From: Chara braunii | Taxonomy: Eukaryota; Streptophyta; Charophyceae; Charales; Characeae | Reading direction: 5' to 3' | Assembly: GCA_003427395.1 (NCBI GenBank) | Contig: BFEA01000247.1 | Coordinates: 893,345 to 923,655 of the forward strand | DNA: 30,311 nt | Shown here: positions 18,012 to 27,022 of the stretch, piece after piece | Layout: the number at the start of each line of letters is the position of its first letter | How positions within the stretch are numbered: position 1 is the first letter of the stretch | Translations under genes and position numbers: made by a program | The notes under the pieces: model-generated | What the model saw: the letters and a program-made list of their open reading frames with translations, nothing else | What the model was told of the DNA's origin: nothing | Database searches by the model: none

Positions 18012-19660
18012 GACATACGATCAGACAATGCCCTAACTTAAGGGTATGTCCAACCTGCCTAAGTAAAGAAGTAAAGTACGCACAACTAAACTACCCTAAC
18101 TTAAACCACAGGTCCACCCGCCACTGAAAAACCCTGGTACCGGTGAGTTAGGGCCGGGTTGTACGGAGGGGCGGCGACCGTACTGAGGCGCCGGGTTGTG
18201 CGGAGGCCGACGGGTTCAAATCCCGCCATTTTTCAAGCGACAACTTTGACGATTTTTCGTGCTCAGAGTAATCCACCAAAATGTCTGAAAATTTCAGGGT
18301 CCGTAGATTAGGTCCTGATCTTTTAGGAAAACATATCAGGAAAAAAAAAATAAAAAAATTTGACGGTGAAATAATTGCCGCGCCGATTCGATTTATTTCA
18401 AATTTTTATCACAAAATTTCGTATGGAGGCCCGCCCGGTTTTCCACGCTGTACTACCGGTAGCCGACGCGAAACGGCGCTACCGGCACCCCGAGGTTTGT
18501 TTCGTGAGGGGGACCTGTGGTTTAAGGGTATGTCCAACACAATATCGACTCTAGTCATAAAACATATGACCAGACCGCCTTAACTTAAGGGTACGTCTGG
18601 TTTCTGCTTAACTGACGACATGAAGCATAAAACTAGACTGTCCTAACTTAAAGGTGTGCCTAGTCAGCTTTAAACAAAGTTACGTAGGGCATAGGATTAG
18701 GCTGCCCCAACTTAGGGGTGTGCCTAATCTGCCTAAAATAAGTACGAACGACAAAAGTCGGTCTGACCTAACCTACGGGTATGTCCAGCTCACATCACAT
18801 CAACGACAATGGCATATCACTAGGCCGCCCTAACTTAAGGGTACGCCTAGTTAGCCATAACAGTATAAGATACATAAGGCAATGTGATCAGGCCGCCCTA
18901 ACCTAAGGGTACGCCTGATCTGCCTAAACAAATACAACGACGTATGGCTAAGCCGCCCTAACCTAAGGGTACGCTTAGCCTCTGTAACAACAGTAAAATA
19001 AAAACATTCATTGATACACTTCAAGTTGCACAAACTTTATGTTTTTCTCTCTTGTTAGGCAGACGATCAGACCTTCCCAATTAAGGGAACTTCCGATTCT
19101 GTCCTTGTATTTAGAAGGGAAAATAAAACAAGTTTATACCAACTCTCTGACTTTTTATCTTATTACGAGCATAGGACTAAACTGCCATAACCTAAGGGTA
19201 TGTTCAGCCTGCCCGGGTTACCTTCGTTATACTCTTCATTTGCTTTCCTTTGCTTTTTGTTCTACCTGACTTACTGACTGACTTTCCCAACCTTGAGTGT
19301 CCGTTCTGTTAGCTACTATAGGTTCTTAAAATAAGTATTGAACTTTTATACTCAGGTTGTCCTTTAGTTCATGGCTTATGACTGAGCCGCCGTAACCTAA
19401 GGGTACACTCAGCCTTATGCCTTTGTCCCCCTCAGAATAAAACACACATCTCAAGAGCCCATTCAAGTTAAAAGACACACCAGGAATCCGAGCCTTCCCA
19501 ACCTAGGGTGCCCGTCCTCCTGTTCAGAAACCCTCAAAAGAAATGGCGACTGAGCCATCAAACCTAGGGTAGGCCCAATCCAAAATGGTCATTCAGACAG
19601 CCCAGCAAACAAAAATAAACATAGCACTGAGCCCACACCAACCTAGGGGAGCTCAGCCTT
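18012..19660. repeat. Array of covarying hairpin units (~63-bp period)
   Basis: Each unit has a core close to CCCTAACYTAAGGGTAYG, with CCCT/AGGG able to pair, flanked by a variable stem. Core starts are 18031, 18094, then after the MITE 18578, 18641, 18705, 18766, 18828, 18896 and 18956, a period of 60-68 bp. More diverged, wider-spaced units follow near 19074, 19184, 19391, 19501, 19558 and 19639. Outer stems differ but still pair: ACCAGAC/GTCTGGT (18569/18595), GATTAGGC/GCCTAATC (18695/18722), ACTAGGC/GCCTAGT (18819/18845), GATCAGGC/GCCTGATC (18886/18913), GGCTAAGC/GCTTAGCC (18946/18973) and CTGAGC/GCTCAG (19627/19651). The inner stem also changes in step: CCCT/AGGG, CCCC/GGGG at 18705, TTCCC/GGGAA near 19073. 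Some units (18632, 19174) have one or two mismatches. No coding frame runs through it. Confidence 0.88.
18105..18521. mobile_element. MITE-like insertion with 11-bp TIR and TTAA duplication
   Basis: The ends are ACCACAGGTCC (18105-18115) and GGACCTGTGGT (18511-18521), perfect inverted repeats, with imperfect similarity going further inward. TTAA flanks it on both sides (18101-18104 and 18522-18525). Removing the element and one TTAA restores a normal hairpin core, and unit starts at 18094 and 18578 become 63 bp apart, the array period. The 417-bp element has no transposase frame. It contains a tRNA T-arm-like sequence, CGGGTTCAAATCCCG (18211-18225), a long A-rich tract (about 18340-18360) and an inner hairpin CCGGTAGC/GCTACCGG (18456/18478). 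TTAA duplication is typical of piggyBac-type transposition, but other superfamilies with TTAA-like targets are possible. Confidence 0.88.
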
Positions 19661-20631
19661 GGGTTGACCCAGTCAAATGCATGCAAAACACCTGCCCTCA
19701 GCCTTCCCTCCAGTTCATTTTGCCTGAATTCACTCAAAGCATCTGACTTCTCACATATAGTTGTTAATTTAACATTTCATATGCATGTCCTGACATACAT
19801 AACAAAACAGAAAGTAACAGTCTTTCTTAATCATGTTCTTAGATAGCCCATAGGGTAGTATATTTTAGGGGACGGGATCACACGAGTAAAACGAAATTAT
19901 ACCTGAGTGTTCCCTGCCTCCAAAACCCCGCCTGGGCTCCGACAGAGTTCCCGCAATCGGTGGGTTAACCTCCCACAAGGTCTTGATGCGGACCTACAGG
20001 TTGTAATCCCGCCTGCCGCCTTCCTCTCGTAACCTCAGACTTGACTTAGAGTAAAAACGATAAAAGAAGATAAGTTAGACTCTCGAGATTCAAGAGAGGG
20101 ACAACTCAACTCACAGTGAGAGGGTCTTGAAATTTGGATCTCCTGAGAGTCCCGCAATGGTGGTCAATAACGCAGCGAGGTTGGTCAATGCACGACCAGA
20201 ATGCAGCGTGCCGGTCCCTAGACGAACCTCCCAGTCACAACAATACCCGGTGTGTAAAACCTGGCCACTCCTTCAAGTCATTGTATCGTTATCTCAGACC
20301 GAACTGCTACTACACGGTCTAGAAGGTCCATGTTCAAATAGAGCACGCCCCTGTATTCTATTCGAAATTGATGCAAACCTCCTCAAAATCAGACAGCCTG
20401 TCTATACAGCAATCGTATGTAGTAGCAGGGCACAGTAAATGCACTGCAAGGCTTAATAGCGAAGGAAAAAGAAACACAACGAAGCACGACGTGCGTGCTT
20501 GGCAAGTACACAATGTCCACAACAGTCAGCAGTCGGGTGCAGCGGCTAGACACCACAACAAGTGCAGTAACGCAGTAAGCGCACAATAGATCGCACAGTC
20601 GGACCAGCAACAACTTAGTAATCTCTGCACT
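19661..20631. other. No gene recognised
   Basis: Several open frames of 60-100 codons occur without recognisable domains. The sequence around 19925-20015 has phrases such as CCCGCAATCGGTGGGTTAACC and TTGTAATCCCGCCTG that resemble transposon or organelle-type remnants, but I could not assign them. Confidence 0.35.
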
Positions 20632-20840
20632 CCGCGAAACTTAGTTGATTCAACAATCTGTAAGTCCATAATACTTAGCGAACAGTAACTCAGTGAGTAG
20701 TCGTTTAGCGAGCAACAACTCCTCTTATCCGTGCGATCCGCGAAACTTAGTTGATTCAGCAATCTGTAAGTCCATCATACTTAGCGAACAGTAACTCAGT
20801 GAGCAGTCGTTTAGCGAGCAACAACTCCTAATCCGTGCGA
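20632..20840. repeat. 106-bp tandem duplication
   Basis: Two adjacent copies start with CCGCGAAACTTAGTTGATTC at 20632 and 20738. They differ by only a few bases over about 100 bp, so the duplication is recent relative to the other repeats here. Within each copy TTAGCGARCAGTAACTCAGTGAG and TTTAGCGAGCAACAACTC show a smaller internal similarity. Confidence 0.9.
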
Positions 20841-21618
20841 GGCGGCAGTCCCTTGTTGTTGAAGACAACAACAATACCTTACCGCAAAAGACATAGCTAC
20901 AGTCGTGAGCGCACAGCCAAACCGACTCTCAACAACAAAAAGTACAGTAACAGCATGGGCCCCGACAGCGGCAGTCCTTGAAGAAAGAACAGCAAAAAAA
21001 TTACTGAACAAAGAACAACATCCACCCTCAACACCGATAGATGCGGGAGTGGTTGAGGCTACCGCGAACAGCACTGGGAATAGCGCCTGGCCAGACAATG
21101 AGAGTAATGGCACGCGCGAGCCCCGTGCCTGAAAACTATGGTTCCAAAGGATGTGATCACTATGACACACCAGATGCCCCGCCTACACAAATAGTCAGAG
21201 TCTGATTTGCCTATGACACTAACCAGTCAGTTCACTTCACCTGCTGAGAACAGCCCCACACTTCCCACTCTCGGTTATCCTGCATCGTCTATTCCCAGTG
21301 ATAAGTTCTTCCCTTTTTTCGGTAATTGCAAGTGCCCCAGCGCCCGCCCGCTACAATGGCAAAACAATGATCGAATCCGACGCTGAAACACGGGCAGATA
21401 CGCACAGCCCGTCCGCTGCTGCACCCTCCTACCGTCGAAACCATCCGTTGTCCTCCTTTCCTGTCTTCCCCAGCCCCCTACACACCTCCTATTTCTGATG
21501 TAACTGAAGTTACTGAACCTGACCGCGTGAGTGGCTAGGTACATTCAACATTGGAAAGATGCATTGCTTCGTACTCCGTGCTTCCGCTCACCTCCAACCG
21601 GGTACGTAGCGTGACTCC

Positions 21619-21620
<2 letters not shown>
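20841..21620. other. No gene recognised
   Basis: Open frames of 66-119 codons are present on both strands with no domain I can name. Composition is mixed A/C-rich. Confidence 0.35.

Positions 21621-21681
<61 letters not shown>
21621..21681. repeat. (CT)n microsatellite
   Basis: About 60 bases of uninterrupted CT. An Arg-Glu run in a minus-strand frame across it is purely a product of the repeat. Confidence 0.97.
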
Positions 21682-21684
<3 letters not shown>

Positions 21685-21824
21685 CTCGTAGCCCGCAGCG
21701 TTCGACTGCGCTTGGCCGCTGGCATGGCCAAGTTCAGGAGAATTCGAAGAGGGAGAGAAACCAAATCGCAGGAAGGGAGACTTCAAGCACTACGAAGTAC
21801 AATCACGGTGGACGAACAATCATA

Positions 21825-22260
21825 GTGAACGAGCAGCCCTGCGATCCCGACCATACGGGCAAAGCTGCATCGGGCCAGCATGAGGACGACAAACTCTTCA
21901 ATGGAAAGGAATGTGATGACATCCTTAATAGCAGCGAACTCATGGTGAGAAACACGCCACAAGTGCGCTTAGAGCATGGAGATCGGACGAGGCTACAGAC
22001 TGCCAGCATCGCTCTCTGTAAAGTTGCAAAATGAGAATGCATCTTCCGCCAAAAACATGGGGAGATGCGTGGTGTTGGATTCCGTCGTTGCTGCACTCAC
22101 TCATACTACCAGGATGGCCACGCAAAACAGAGTTGACTGCTAGGATGATGGTGACTCCCTGCGAGATCCATATGATGAGTAACACAGATGTGCAGAACCA
22201 CGAACCTCAAGCAGACACCCACGAATCCGACGAGGACAACTTCCTCAGAGCAACACGATG
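21825..22260 (+). pseudogene. Possible copia-type pol fragment (weak)
   Basis: One frame ends RTRLQTASIALCKVAK and an overlapping frame begins MRMHLPPKTWGDAWCW. Read one after the other these resemble the segment after the copia integrase core, in which a helix ending in a leucine-rich phrase is followed by LPxxxWxEA. The second frame runs on to a PCEIHM phrase, where copia has TPxExW. A one-base frame change at the AAATGAGAATG overlap would be needed. No catalytic residues or other pol domains are visible, so this may be chance. Confidence 0.25.
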
Positions 22261-22533
22261 ATCAACAGCTCAATCTCAACGGGTAGAACGGTAAGCAGCA
22301 GTGGACTTGCGTTGAGTACCTGCAGAAACTTGGTGATGGAATATAATGCCTAACACTCCTATCACCAATTGGAAAATGATAATGAACCTTCCCCTAGATC
22401 ATGGGAAGGTACAACCTGATCCCACTGTTTTGTTGCTTGCCTTTACCGGCACATCATGCAGCCCCTAACGCCTACATCGGCCAAACTATTAGCCCAACAC
22501 AAAAAATAGCCTCGCCATCACCCTCGCAACGTG
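22261..22533. other. No gene seen
   Basis: Mixed sequence without coding character between the weak copia-like fragment and the next duplication. Confidence 0.35.
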
Positions 22534-22793
22534 TGAAAACCCCCGAAACGCATCTTCACTCGCCCGTTTCCGTCAAGAAACGGACAAGATAGAAGTTTTT
22601 CTTCCCCGCCATATCTAGTCTCCCGTATCCTCCGCGCACTCTGTTTTTATTCTTCCTCCTATTCTACTAACTTTCGTACAATCTGACTACAGATTTGGGG
22701 TCCCCAGCCCTGAAAACCCCAAAAGCCGTCCCTCACTCGCCCGATTCCGCTCAGAAACGGGCGAGATATGAGTTATTTGCCATGCCATATCTC
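22534..22793. repeat. Two diverged copies of an ~83-bp sequence
   Basis: Copy 1 (22534-22617) and copy 2 (22711-22793) share the order GTGAAAACCCC or TGAAAACCCC, CACTCGCCCGTTTCCG or CACTCGCCCGATTCCG, AGAAACGGRC, AAGATAG or GAGATATGAG, and CCATATCT. They are in direct orientation, separated by about 93 bp. Confidence 0.75.
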
Positions 22794-23094
22794 ACTCCTC
22801 TCCTTCGTTTTCACCTTCCCCTCTTCGTCCTCTTTGCCGTCGAATCCTCCTAACCTCCGAGCTCAAGTGTCCTCCTACCAGCCGGTCCGACAGGCTTCAA
22901 AGAAAGCTTCAATTACCCGTGGCCTGTTGGATCATGCCTTATTATGGCCGAGCCTGTAAAGTGCGCTCTCGGCCTCTCCACTTTGAACTAGTCTAACTCC
23001 CCTTTTCTGCACATGAACCCGGCCAGGCCCACTGCCTACATGCATTAGGAGTTGGCCACGACTTATGTGACCGAGGGCACATTTGTCTGAGACC

Positions 23095-23210
23095 TACCCA
23101 GGCAACCCAGACTTAACTTACTCGGTCCCCCTGATTGCATCTGGACTCGAACTTGGGCATGTACTTCAACAGTTCTGTGTGTACCAACTGAGTTGCCCCG
23201 TTGGTACTTT
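23095..23210 (-). repeat. tRNA-derived SINE-like sequence, copy 1
   Basis: On the minus strand there is an A-box-like GGCAACTCAGTTGGT (about 23182-23196) followed by a B-box-like AAGTTCGAGTCC (about 23142-23153), at tRNA-like spacing. The segment between them, CAGAACTGTTGAAGTACATGCCC, matches the copies at 23690-23762 and 25672-25745. These boxes form the internal RNA polymerase III promoter of tRNA genes and SINEs. The acceptor stem does not pair convincingly, so this is not a functional tRNA gene. Confidence 0.7.
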
Positions 23211-23263
23211 TGCCAGCCTCGGAACCGGTGCTTGGGCCGTGTCCCAACTGGAAGCAAAGGATA

Positions 23264-23264
<1 letters not shown>

Positions 23265-23297
<33 letters not shown>
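23265..23297. repeat. (TAA)n microsatellite
   Basis: About 11 TAA units followed by an A-rich stretch. It lies about 55 bp from the 5' side of the minus-strand SINE-like copy 1. Confidence 0.95.
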
Positions 23298-23299
<2 letters not shown>

Positions 23300-23300
<1 letters not shown>

Positions 23301-23497
23301 CAACAAAAAAAGGACGGGTTCCAAATGGGCAGCTGGACACAGTCAGTGCTGCTGCAGCCACCGCCTTTCCCCATTGTGCCCAAGCATAGTTTTCTCCTTC
23401 CTTCAGGTCCAAACTGGGCATGGTCACACTCAAACCTCTCACAACAGATAGTGGGACCGGGCGGTATGCCCCCAGTTGTGGCGTCCCAGCCAAACAC
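23300..23497 (-). pseudogene. Cys-rich coding module, copy A
   Basis: The minus-strand frame reads GPTICCERFECDHAQFGPEGR, then GGGCSSTDCVQLPIWNP. It aligns with the modules at 23830-23998 and 24240-24410 over the pattern C-x-R-[FY]-E-C-[DE]-[HY]-[AG], a basic/Ala-rich middle, a Cys pair and W-N. The segment shared by the three is about 55 residues. I do not recognise the family. Either three exons of one minus-strand gene with repeated domains, or dispersed copies of a transposable-element coding piece, would explain it. Confidence 0.5.
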
Positions 23498-23587
23498 CCC
23501 ACCAGACGATGTCTTTCACTTGGATTGGATAGGCAACGAGGACCTGCATCCTGGACCGAGGAACAGGGGCAGAACCTCGGCCCCCTC

Positions 23588-23631
23588 TAAAAAAAATAAA
23601 AATACAAAAATAAAAAATAAAAAGGGAAACT
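23588..23631. repeat. A-rich (AAAAATA)n tail
   Basis: A run of AAAAATA and AAAAT units on the plus strand. It resembles the 3' tail of a non-LTR retroposon and is matched by a similar tract at about 24721-24758. Confidence 0.7.
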
Positions 23632-23689
23632 GTAGTTGTATTTTTACTTGCGTAAAGCTCCCACTCAAACTTGCCCTACCAACTGTAGT

Positions 23690-23762
23690 ATAGCTCGAAC
23701 TCAGGTCTGGGTTTCAACAGTTCATGGGTGTACCGACTAAGCTATACCCTGTTGGTCTTAGC
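23690..23762 (-). repeat. tRNA-derived SINE-like sequence, copy 2
   Basis: On the minus strand, GTATAGCTTAGTCGGTACACC (A box near 23731-23745) leads through ATGAACTGTTGAAACCCAGACC to GAGTTCGAGC (B box near 23692-23703). It is closest to the plus-strand copy at 25672, and both begin TAAGACC. The right part of the B box is degenerate. Confidence 0.72.
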
Positions 23763-23829
23763 TAGTGTCGCGAAGCCTGCTGCGTAAGCCTCGGTGAAGC
23801 GGGTCCCGGCGCAGATCTTGGTGGCATCG

Positions 23830-23998
23830 GGAATTTTGAAGACCGAGGTGGGGACCAGTTCCACATGCACGTTGTGCATGGTCTGCAGCTTCCATCAGAG
23901 CCCCTTCTGCAGCCCGCCCATGCACAGTTCGCCTCTTCCCGGTGTCAACGGCCATGCTCACACTCATACCTCCCACAATAAAAAGTGGGATGGTGGTC
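23830..23998 (-). pseudogene. Cys-rich coding module, copy B
   Basis: The minus strand reads PTFYCGRYECEHGR followed by a TGA. Continuing in frame, it ends with CRPCTTCMWN, equivalent to the CSSTDC-WNP and ACSCSQLVTWNP ends of copies A and C. The stop and the diverged middle make it a relic. Confidence 0.45.
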
Positions 23999-24239
23999 AT
24001 TGAAGCCGGAATCCGCTAAGAAGTGTAACACAACTCACCTGCTGGATCAATCAGCCCCGAACCAAATGACGCTGAAGTTTGTAGCCTATGCTCAGCCGTC
24101 ATTGTGGCTCCGACACTTCAATGAGTGGGAGGGCGCTGGCCTACTGCAACAGCTGCAGCGCATGCCTGGGTGGAGCGGACACTGGTGCAGATCTTGGTGC
24201 CATGGTGATATCAACAAATATCCAAATGAAAACTCTGAA

Positions 24240-24410
24240 AACAGAAGTGTAGGGGGTTCCATGTGACCAGCTGGCTACAGCTACATGCCTCCCACTGTGC
24301 CCTGGCCCGCTCCGCCTTGGCACGGTTCACCATCTTTCGGGCCCCAACGGGCATGCTCATGGCATACTCACACTCAAACCGGTCACAACAGATCTTAGGT
24401 GGCTGGTGGA
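24240..24410 (-). pseudogene. Cys-rich coding module, copy C
   Basis: The minus strand reads PPKICCDRFECEYAMSMPVG, then ARKMVNRAKAERARAQWEACSCSQLVTWNP without a stop. It is the best-preserved copy. The Lys/Arg-rich middle and the closing Cys pair suggest a small zinc-binding or disulfide-bonded fold. An AG precedes ATCTGTTGTG at its 5' end, which would fit a splice acceptor. Confidence 0.5.
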
Positions 24411-24720
24411 CCTGCAGAAGGTTCCTGCCACTCGGCTTCTTCCAACTTGTGGGCTAATCGCTCACAAGCCCGCATGTATGTTGACTTCTTGGTCTGTGTC
24501 TTCCAGACAGGCAGGATAGAGAAATTTCGCTAGCATCCCGAACATGCAGGAACCCAAACTGACCCGCCAAAAAGGCACGTATGGTCCAGGTCCTCCGATG
24601 TCGTGACGGCCACTTCGAGGAAATTGCAACCGCTGGCCCCTTCAGCCCACGCTGGGTGGTACCCCGCAAACAACCTTGGTACCGGCGCTCTCGCCGCGCC
24701 CCAGAAACGGGGCCGACAAC

Positions 24721-24758
24721 TAAAGAAAAATAAAAATAAAGGTAAAAATAAAAATACG
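24721..24758. repeat. A-rich (AAAATAA)n tail
   Basis: A run of AAAAATAAAAATAAAGG type units on the plus strand, similar to the tract at 23588-23631. It lies just before the solo-LTR-like sequence. Confidence 0.7.
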
Positions 24759-24784
24759 AACATCGGAAACCGGTGCTTTGGGGG

Positions 24785-25552
24785 GGGGAGGGACCGTCGG
24801 CACCCCCTCTCAGTTTCGCCAACCGGGCCCACTGATGGGCTGGCAACAAAACCAAGGGAAACAGTCTGGCGGGACCCTCAACCCCTCGGGTTTCTTCAAT
24901 CGCTCCAAACCTCCATCACCGTCGGTCGCCGCCCTCGATCCTCGTACCTCCGTCTCGAAAGTCCAATGCCATAACCAATAGTGCTAGTCCCTAAGGCTGA
25001 GGTAGGCTATTGGAAAATTCAATATAAACTGTTGTCGCACGACATGCGGGCCTATCAAAATACATCAAGGGTACTCCTCTGCCCACGGACCAAGCTCACG
25101 ACTGCCGACCTATGATGTCCGCCGCTCACAGGGCCTGGCTCCGTCCACGACCGTCAACCTCCCGCATCTACCGCGCGGAGGTCACCGCTTGCGTTCTACT
25201 TTCTCTCGCACACCCCAATTACTGCCCAAAGCAACACCACTTCCGATAACGCATGCCGTATGAATGCAAATGTACCATGGTCACTAAAGGAAAACATTAC
25301 TAGTTTTAACCAAAGCCAAAATTTTGTTGGCGGAAACGCCAACTCTATACCATCAAAATAAGAATCATCACGCGCGCCTCAAACTGCGCGCCCACACACC
25401 CTTTGCCTCTAGTCAACCATTCAGTCAACGTGAACAAAAAACAACCGCAACTTCGCACAGTATACTCAAATTTTGAACAAAACTTATTTTCTGACACTTT
25501 GCAAAAACCAGGGCAGATACCCTTGTAAGGGTATTTGCGCCGACATCGTTTT
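24785..25552 (-). repeat. Solo copy of the gypsy LTR-like sequence
   Basis: It matches 10126-11107 in ordered blocks and the same orientation: GGACCGTCGG, AACCGGGCCC, GCGGGACCCTCAACCCCT, AACCAATAGTGCTA, TTCAATATAAA, and finally ACCCTTGTAAGGGTATT with GCGCCGACA at the right end. Read on the minus strand it begins TGTCGGCGCAAATACCC. No gag or pol follows on the left, so it is a solo or truncated LTR. It is somewhat shorter than the other copy, implying internal deletion. Confidence 0.55.
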
Positions 25553-25573
25553 TCTAAATTTTTCTAAGTTTTA

Positions 25574-25620
25574 TTAATTATTATTATTATTATTATTTTT
25601 ATTTTTATTTTTCTTATTTT
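25574..25620. repeat. (ATT)n / (ATTTTT)n microsatellite
   Basis: A TTATTATTATTATT stretch passes into ATTTTTATTTTT. It lies between the LTR-like sequence and the tRNA-like/U6-like pair. Confidence 0.9.
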
Positions 25621-25671
25621 CTTATTTAGTCCTATTCTGGGATGCGGCCCGACACCGGTACCGGGACCGAT

Positions 25672-25760
25672 TGTAAGACCCATGAGCTTAGCTAAGTGGG
25701 TACACCTATGAACTGTTAAAATACAGACCCGTGTTCGAATCCGGATGGTGGAGCTTGCTG
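25672..25760 (+). repeat. tRNA-derived SINE-like sequence, copy 3
   Basis: TTAGCTAAGTGGG (25688-25700) is a near-perfect A box and GTGTTCGAATCC (25731-25742) a good B box, at tRNA spacing. The middle TATGAACTGTTAAAATACAGACC matches the two minus-strand copies. The T stem does not pair well (CCGTG against CCGGA), so it is a SINE head, not a working tRNA. It lies about 75 bp upstream of the U6-like sequence on the same strand. Confidence 0.72.
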
Positions 25761-25835
25761 AGTAGAACTAAATACTTTCGATTTGACTGGGCCCATCCAG
25801 TTCGTGGTGAGACCGAAAAGTCGCCACTTGGTCGC

Positions 25836-25942
25836 GGTCCTTCGGGACATCCGTTAAAGTTGAAACGATACAGAAAAGATTAGCATGGCCCCTACGCAAG
25901 GATGGCGCGTATAAAGAGGGAGAGCCCGACCTCTACTTTTTT
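25836..25942 (+). ncRNA. U6 snRNA-like gene or retropseudogene
   Basis: From GGTCCTTCGGGACATCCG (5' stem-loop), the sequence follows U6 through AACGATACAGAAAAGATTAGCA, TGGCCCCTACGCAAGGATG and GCGTATAAA. It ends in a T6 run at 25937-25942 as a Pol III terminator. U6 pairs with U4 and U2 and forms the catalytic centre of the spliceosome. The invariant ACAGAGA box reads ACAGAAA here. The AGC triad (TTAGCA) is intact. The region after GTATAAA departs from normal U6. No plant upstream sequence element plus TATA at U6 spacing was recognised in front; the tRNA-like sequence occupies that place. It is more likely a pseudogene or a derived Pol III RNA than a normal U6 gene. Confidence 0.82.
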
Positions 25943-27022
25943 GTTGTTGGGCATGACGTTGGCCGTCACTATGTCTTTGAACGAGCTTTATTGCTAGCAG
26001 TACACTACGGGAGGAAGTTTAGCGCCAATAAGGAGAAACAAGACAGGGACTTGACGAAGGAGGAAGGAGGAGAACCTCACCTGGAAGAAAAGCTACGGGC
26101 AGCCTGCGGGGCAGCGGTGGAACTTCGTCGCGTGCATTCGCCCGTGTTCCTAACGGGAGGTTCAGTCCCGTTTCGCAGAGGGGGAGGTTCGTTACATACT
26201 GTGTCCGTTTCGCCCATCATCATGACGGAAATGAGCAACCTGGTCTAAGCTGTAGAACCTTCGACTCCCCCATACCCTCCTCCACCCCAAGGGACGGAAG
26301 CTAAGGAAAATCTTGAGAAAGGAATGAGAAAAGAACAAAACGGACCCTGGCAAACTAACCATCCATGACATCTCGTCCTCCTCTCCCGTCTACCCCTCCA
26401 AAATCCACTAACAAGAGATTGGTGCGCGATGAGGACATCACGAATGAGTGGGGGGAATGTGTCGGGACTGGTGGGCCCCGAATAACTTCTCATCACTCGA
26501 GAGATTGAATACGGATAATGTGTGCACAACAGATAAATTTGGAGTAAGGAAGCAGGAGAGAGAAAAGACAAAGGATTAGGCCGCAAAAGGGAGTGATACC
26601 CTGAGGAGAGAACCACAGGAGGAAAGAACTAGCGACGGCAAGCAAGCGAGCGCAAGAACAGGGGCACATAGAACATAGCAGGAGGTCGGGAGGGCCATCG
26701 GAATGCAATAAGACTAAGGCCAAAGGACCCTTTGAACTAGCAATTGCAGTGTGACAGTAATAAGGGAATGAGAAAGTCGAGGGATGGGCGGCCAGAAGCC
26801 GCGGGAAGCCAGGAAATGAGGGGCCAACATGGGGGCCACCTACGGGAGCCTCGGAGCGGAGGCCCGCGACCAAAGAGATCGGCTTGCACGAGGCGCGAGG
26901 AAAGACTAAGGAGAGGGGTCGCTATGGGGCGACAAGACGCCTAAAGGGCATGAGACACCTCGGGAAAAGGCACCCGGGGCCACGTGGGACTAAGTAAAAA
27001 TAATAGCGTCCGGGGCGAAATG
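25943..27022. other. No gene recognised
   Basis: Open frames of 66-126 codons occur on both strands without domains. A frame at 25991-26248 is rich in charged residues but has no match that I know. From about 26500 the plus strand becomes G/A-rich and stays so to about 29.7 kb. Confidence 0.35.

Noticed and set aside
18012-19660. CRISPR-like array (regular repeats with variable parts)
   Set aside because: The variable parts are complementary arms of a hairpin, not independent spacers, the repeats are degenerate, and the surrounding sequence is eukaryotic. No cas-type gene is near.
23265-23389. Asn-rich open frame
   Set aside because: The Asn run is the (TAA)n microsatellite read in one frame.
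23095-25760. Functional tRNA genes
   Set aside because: A and B boxes are good, but acceptor and T stems do not pair properly and no clear anticodon arm of the right size forms.
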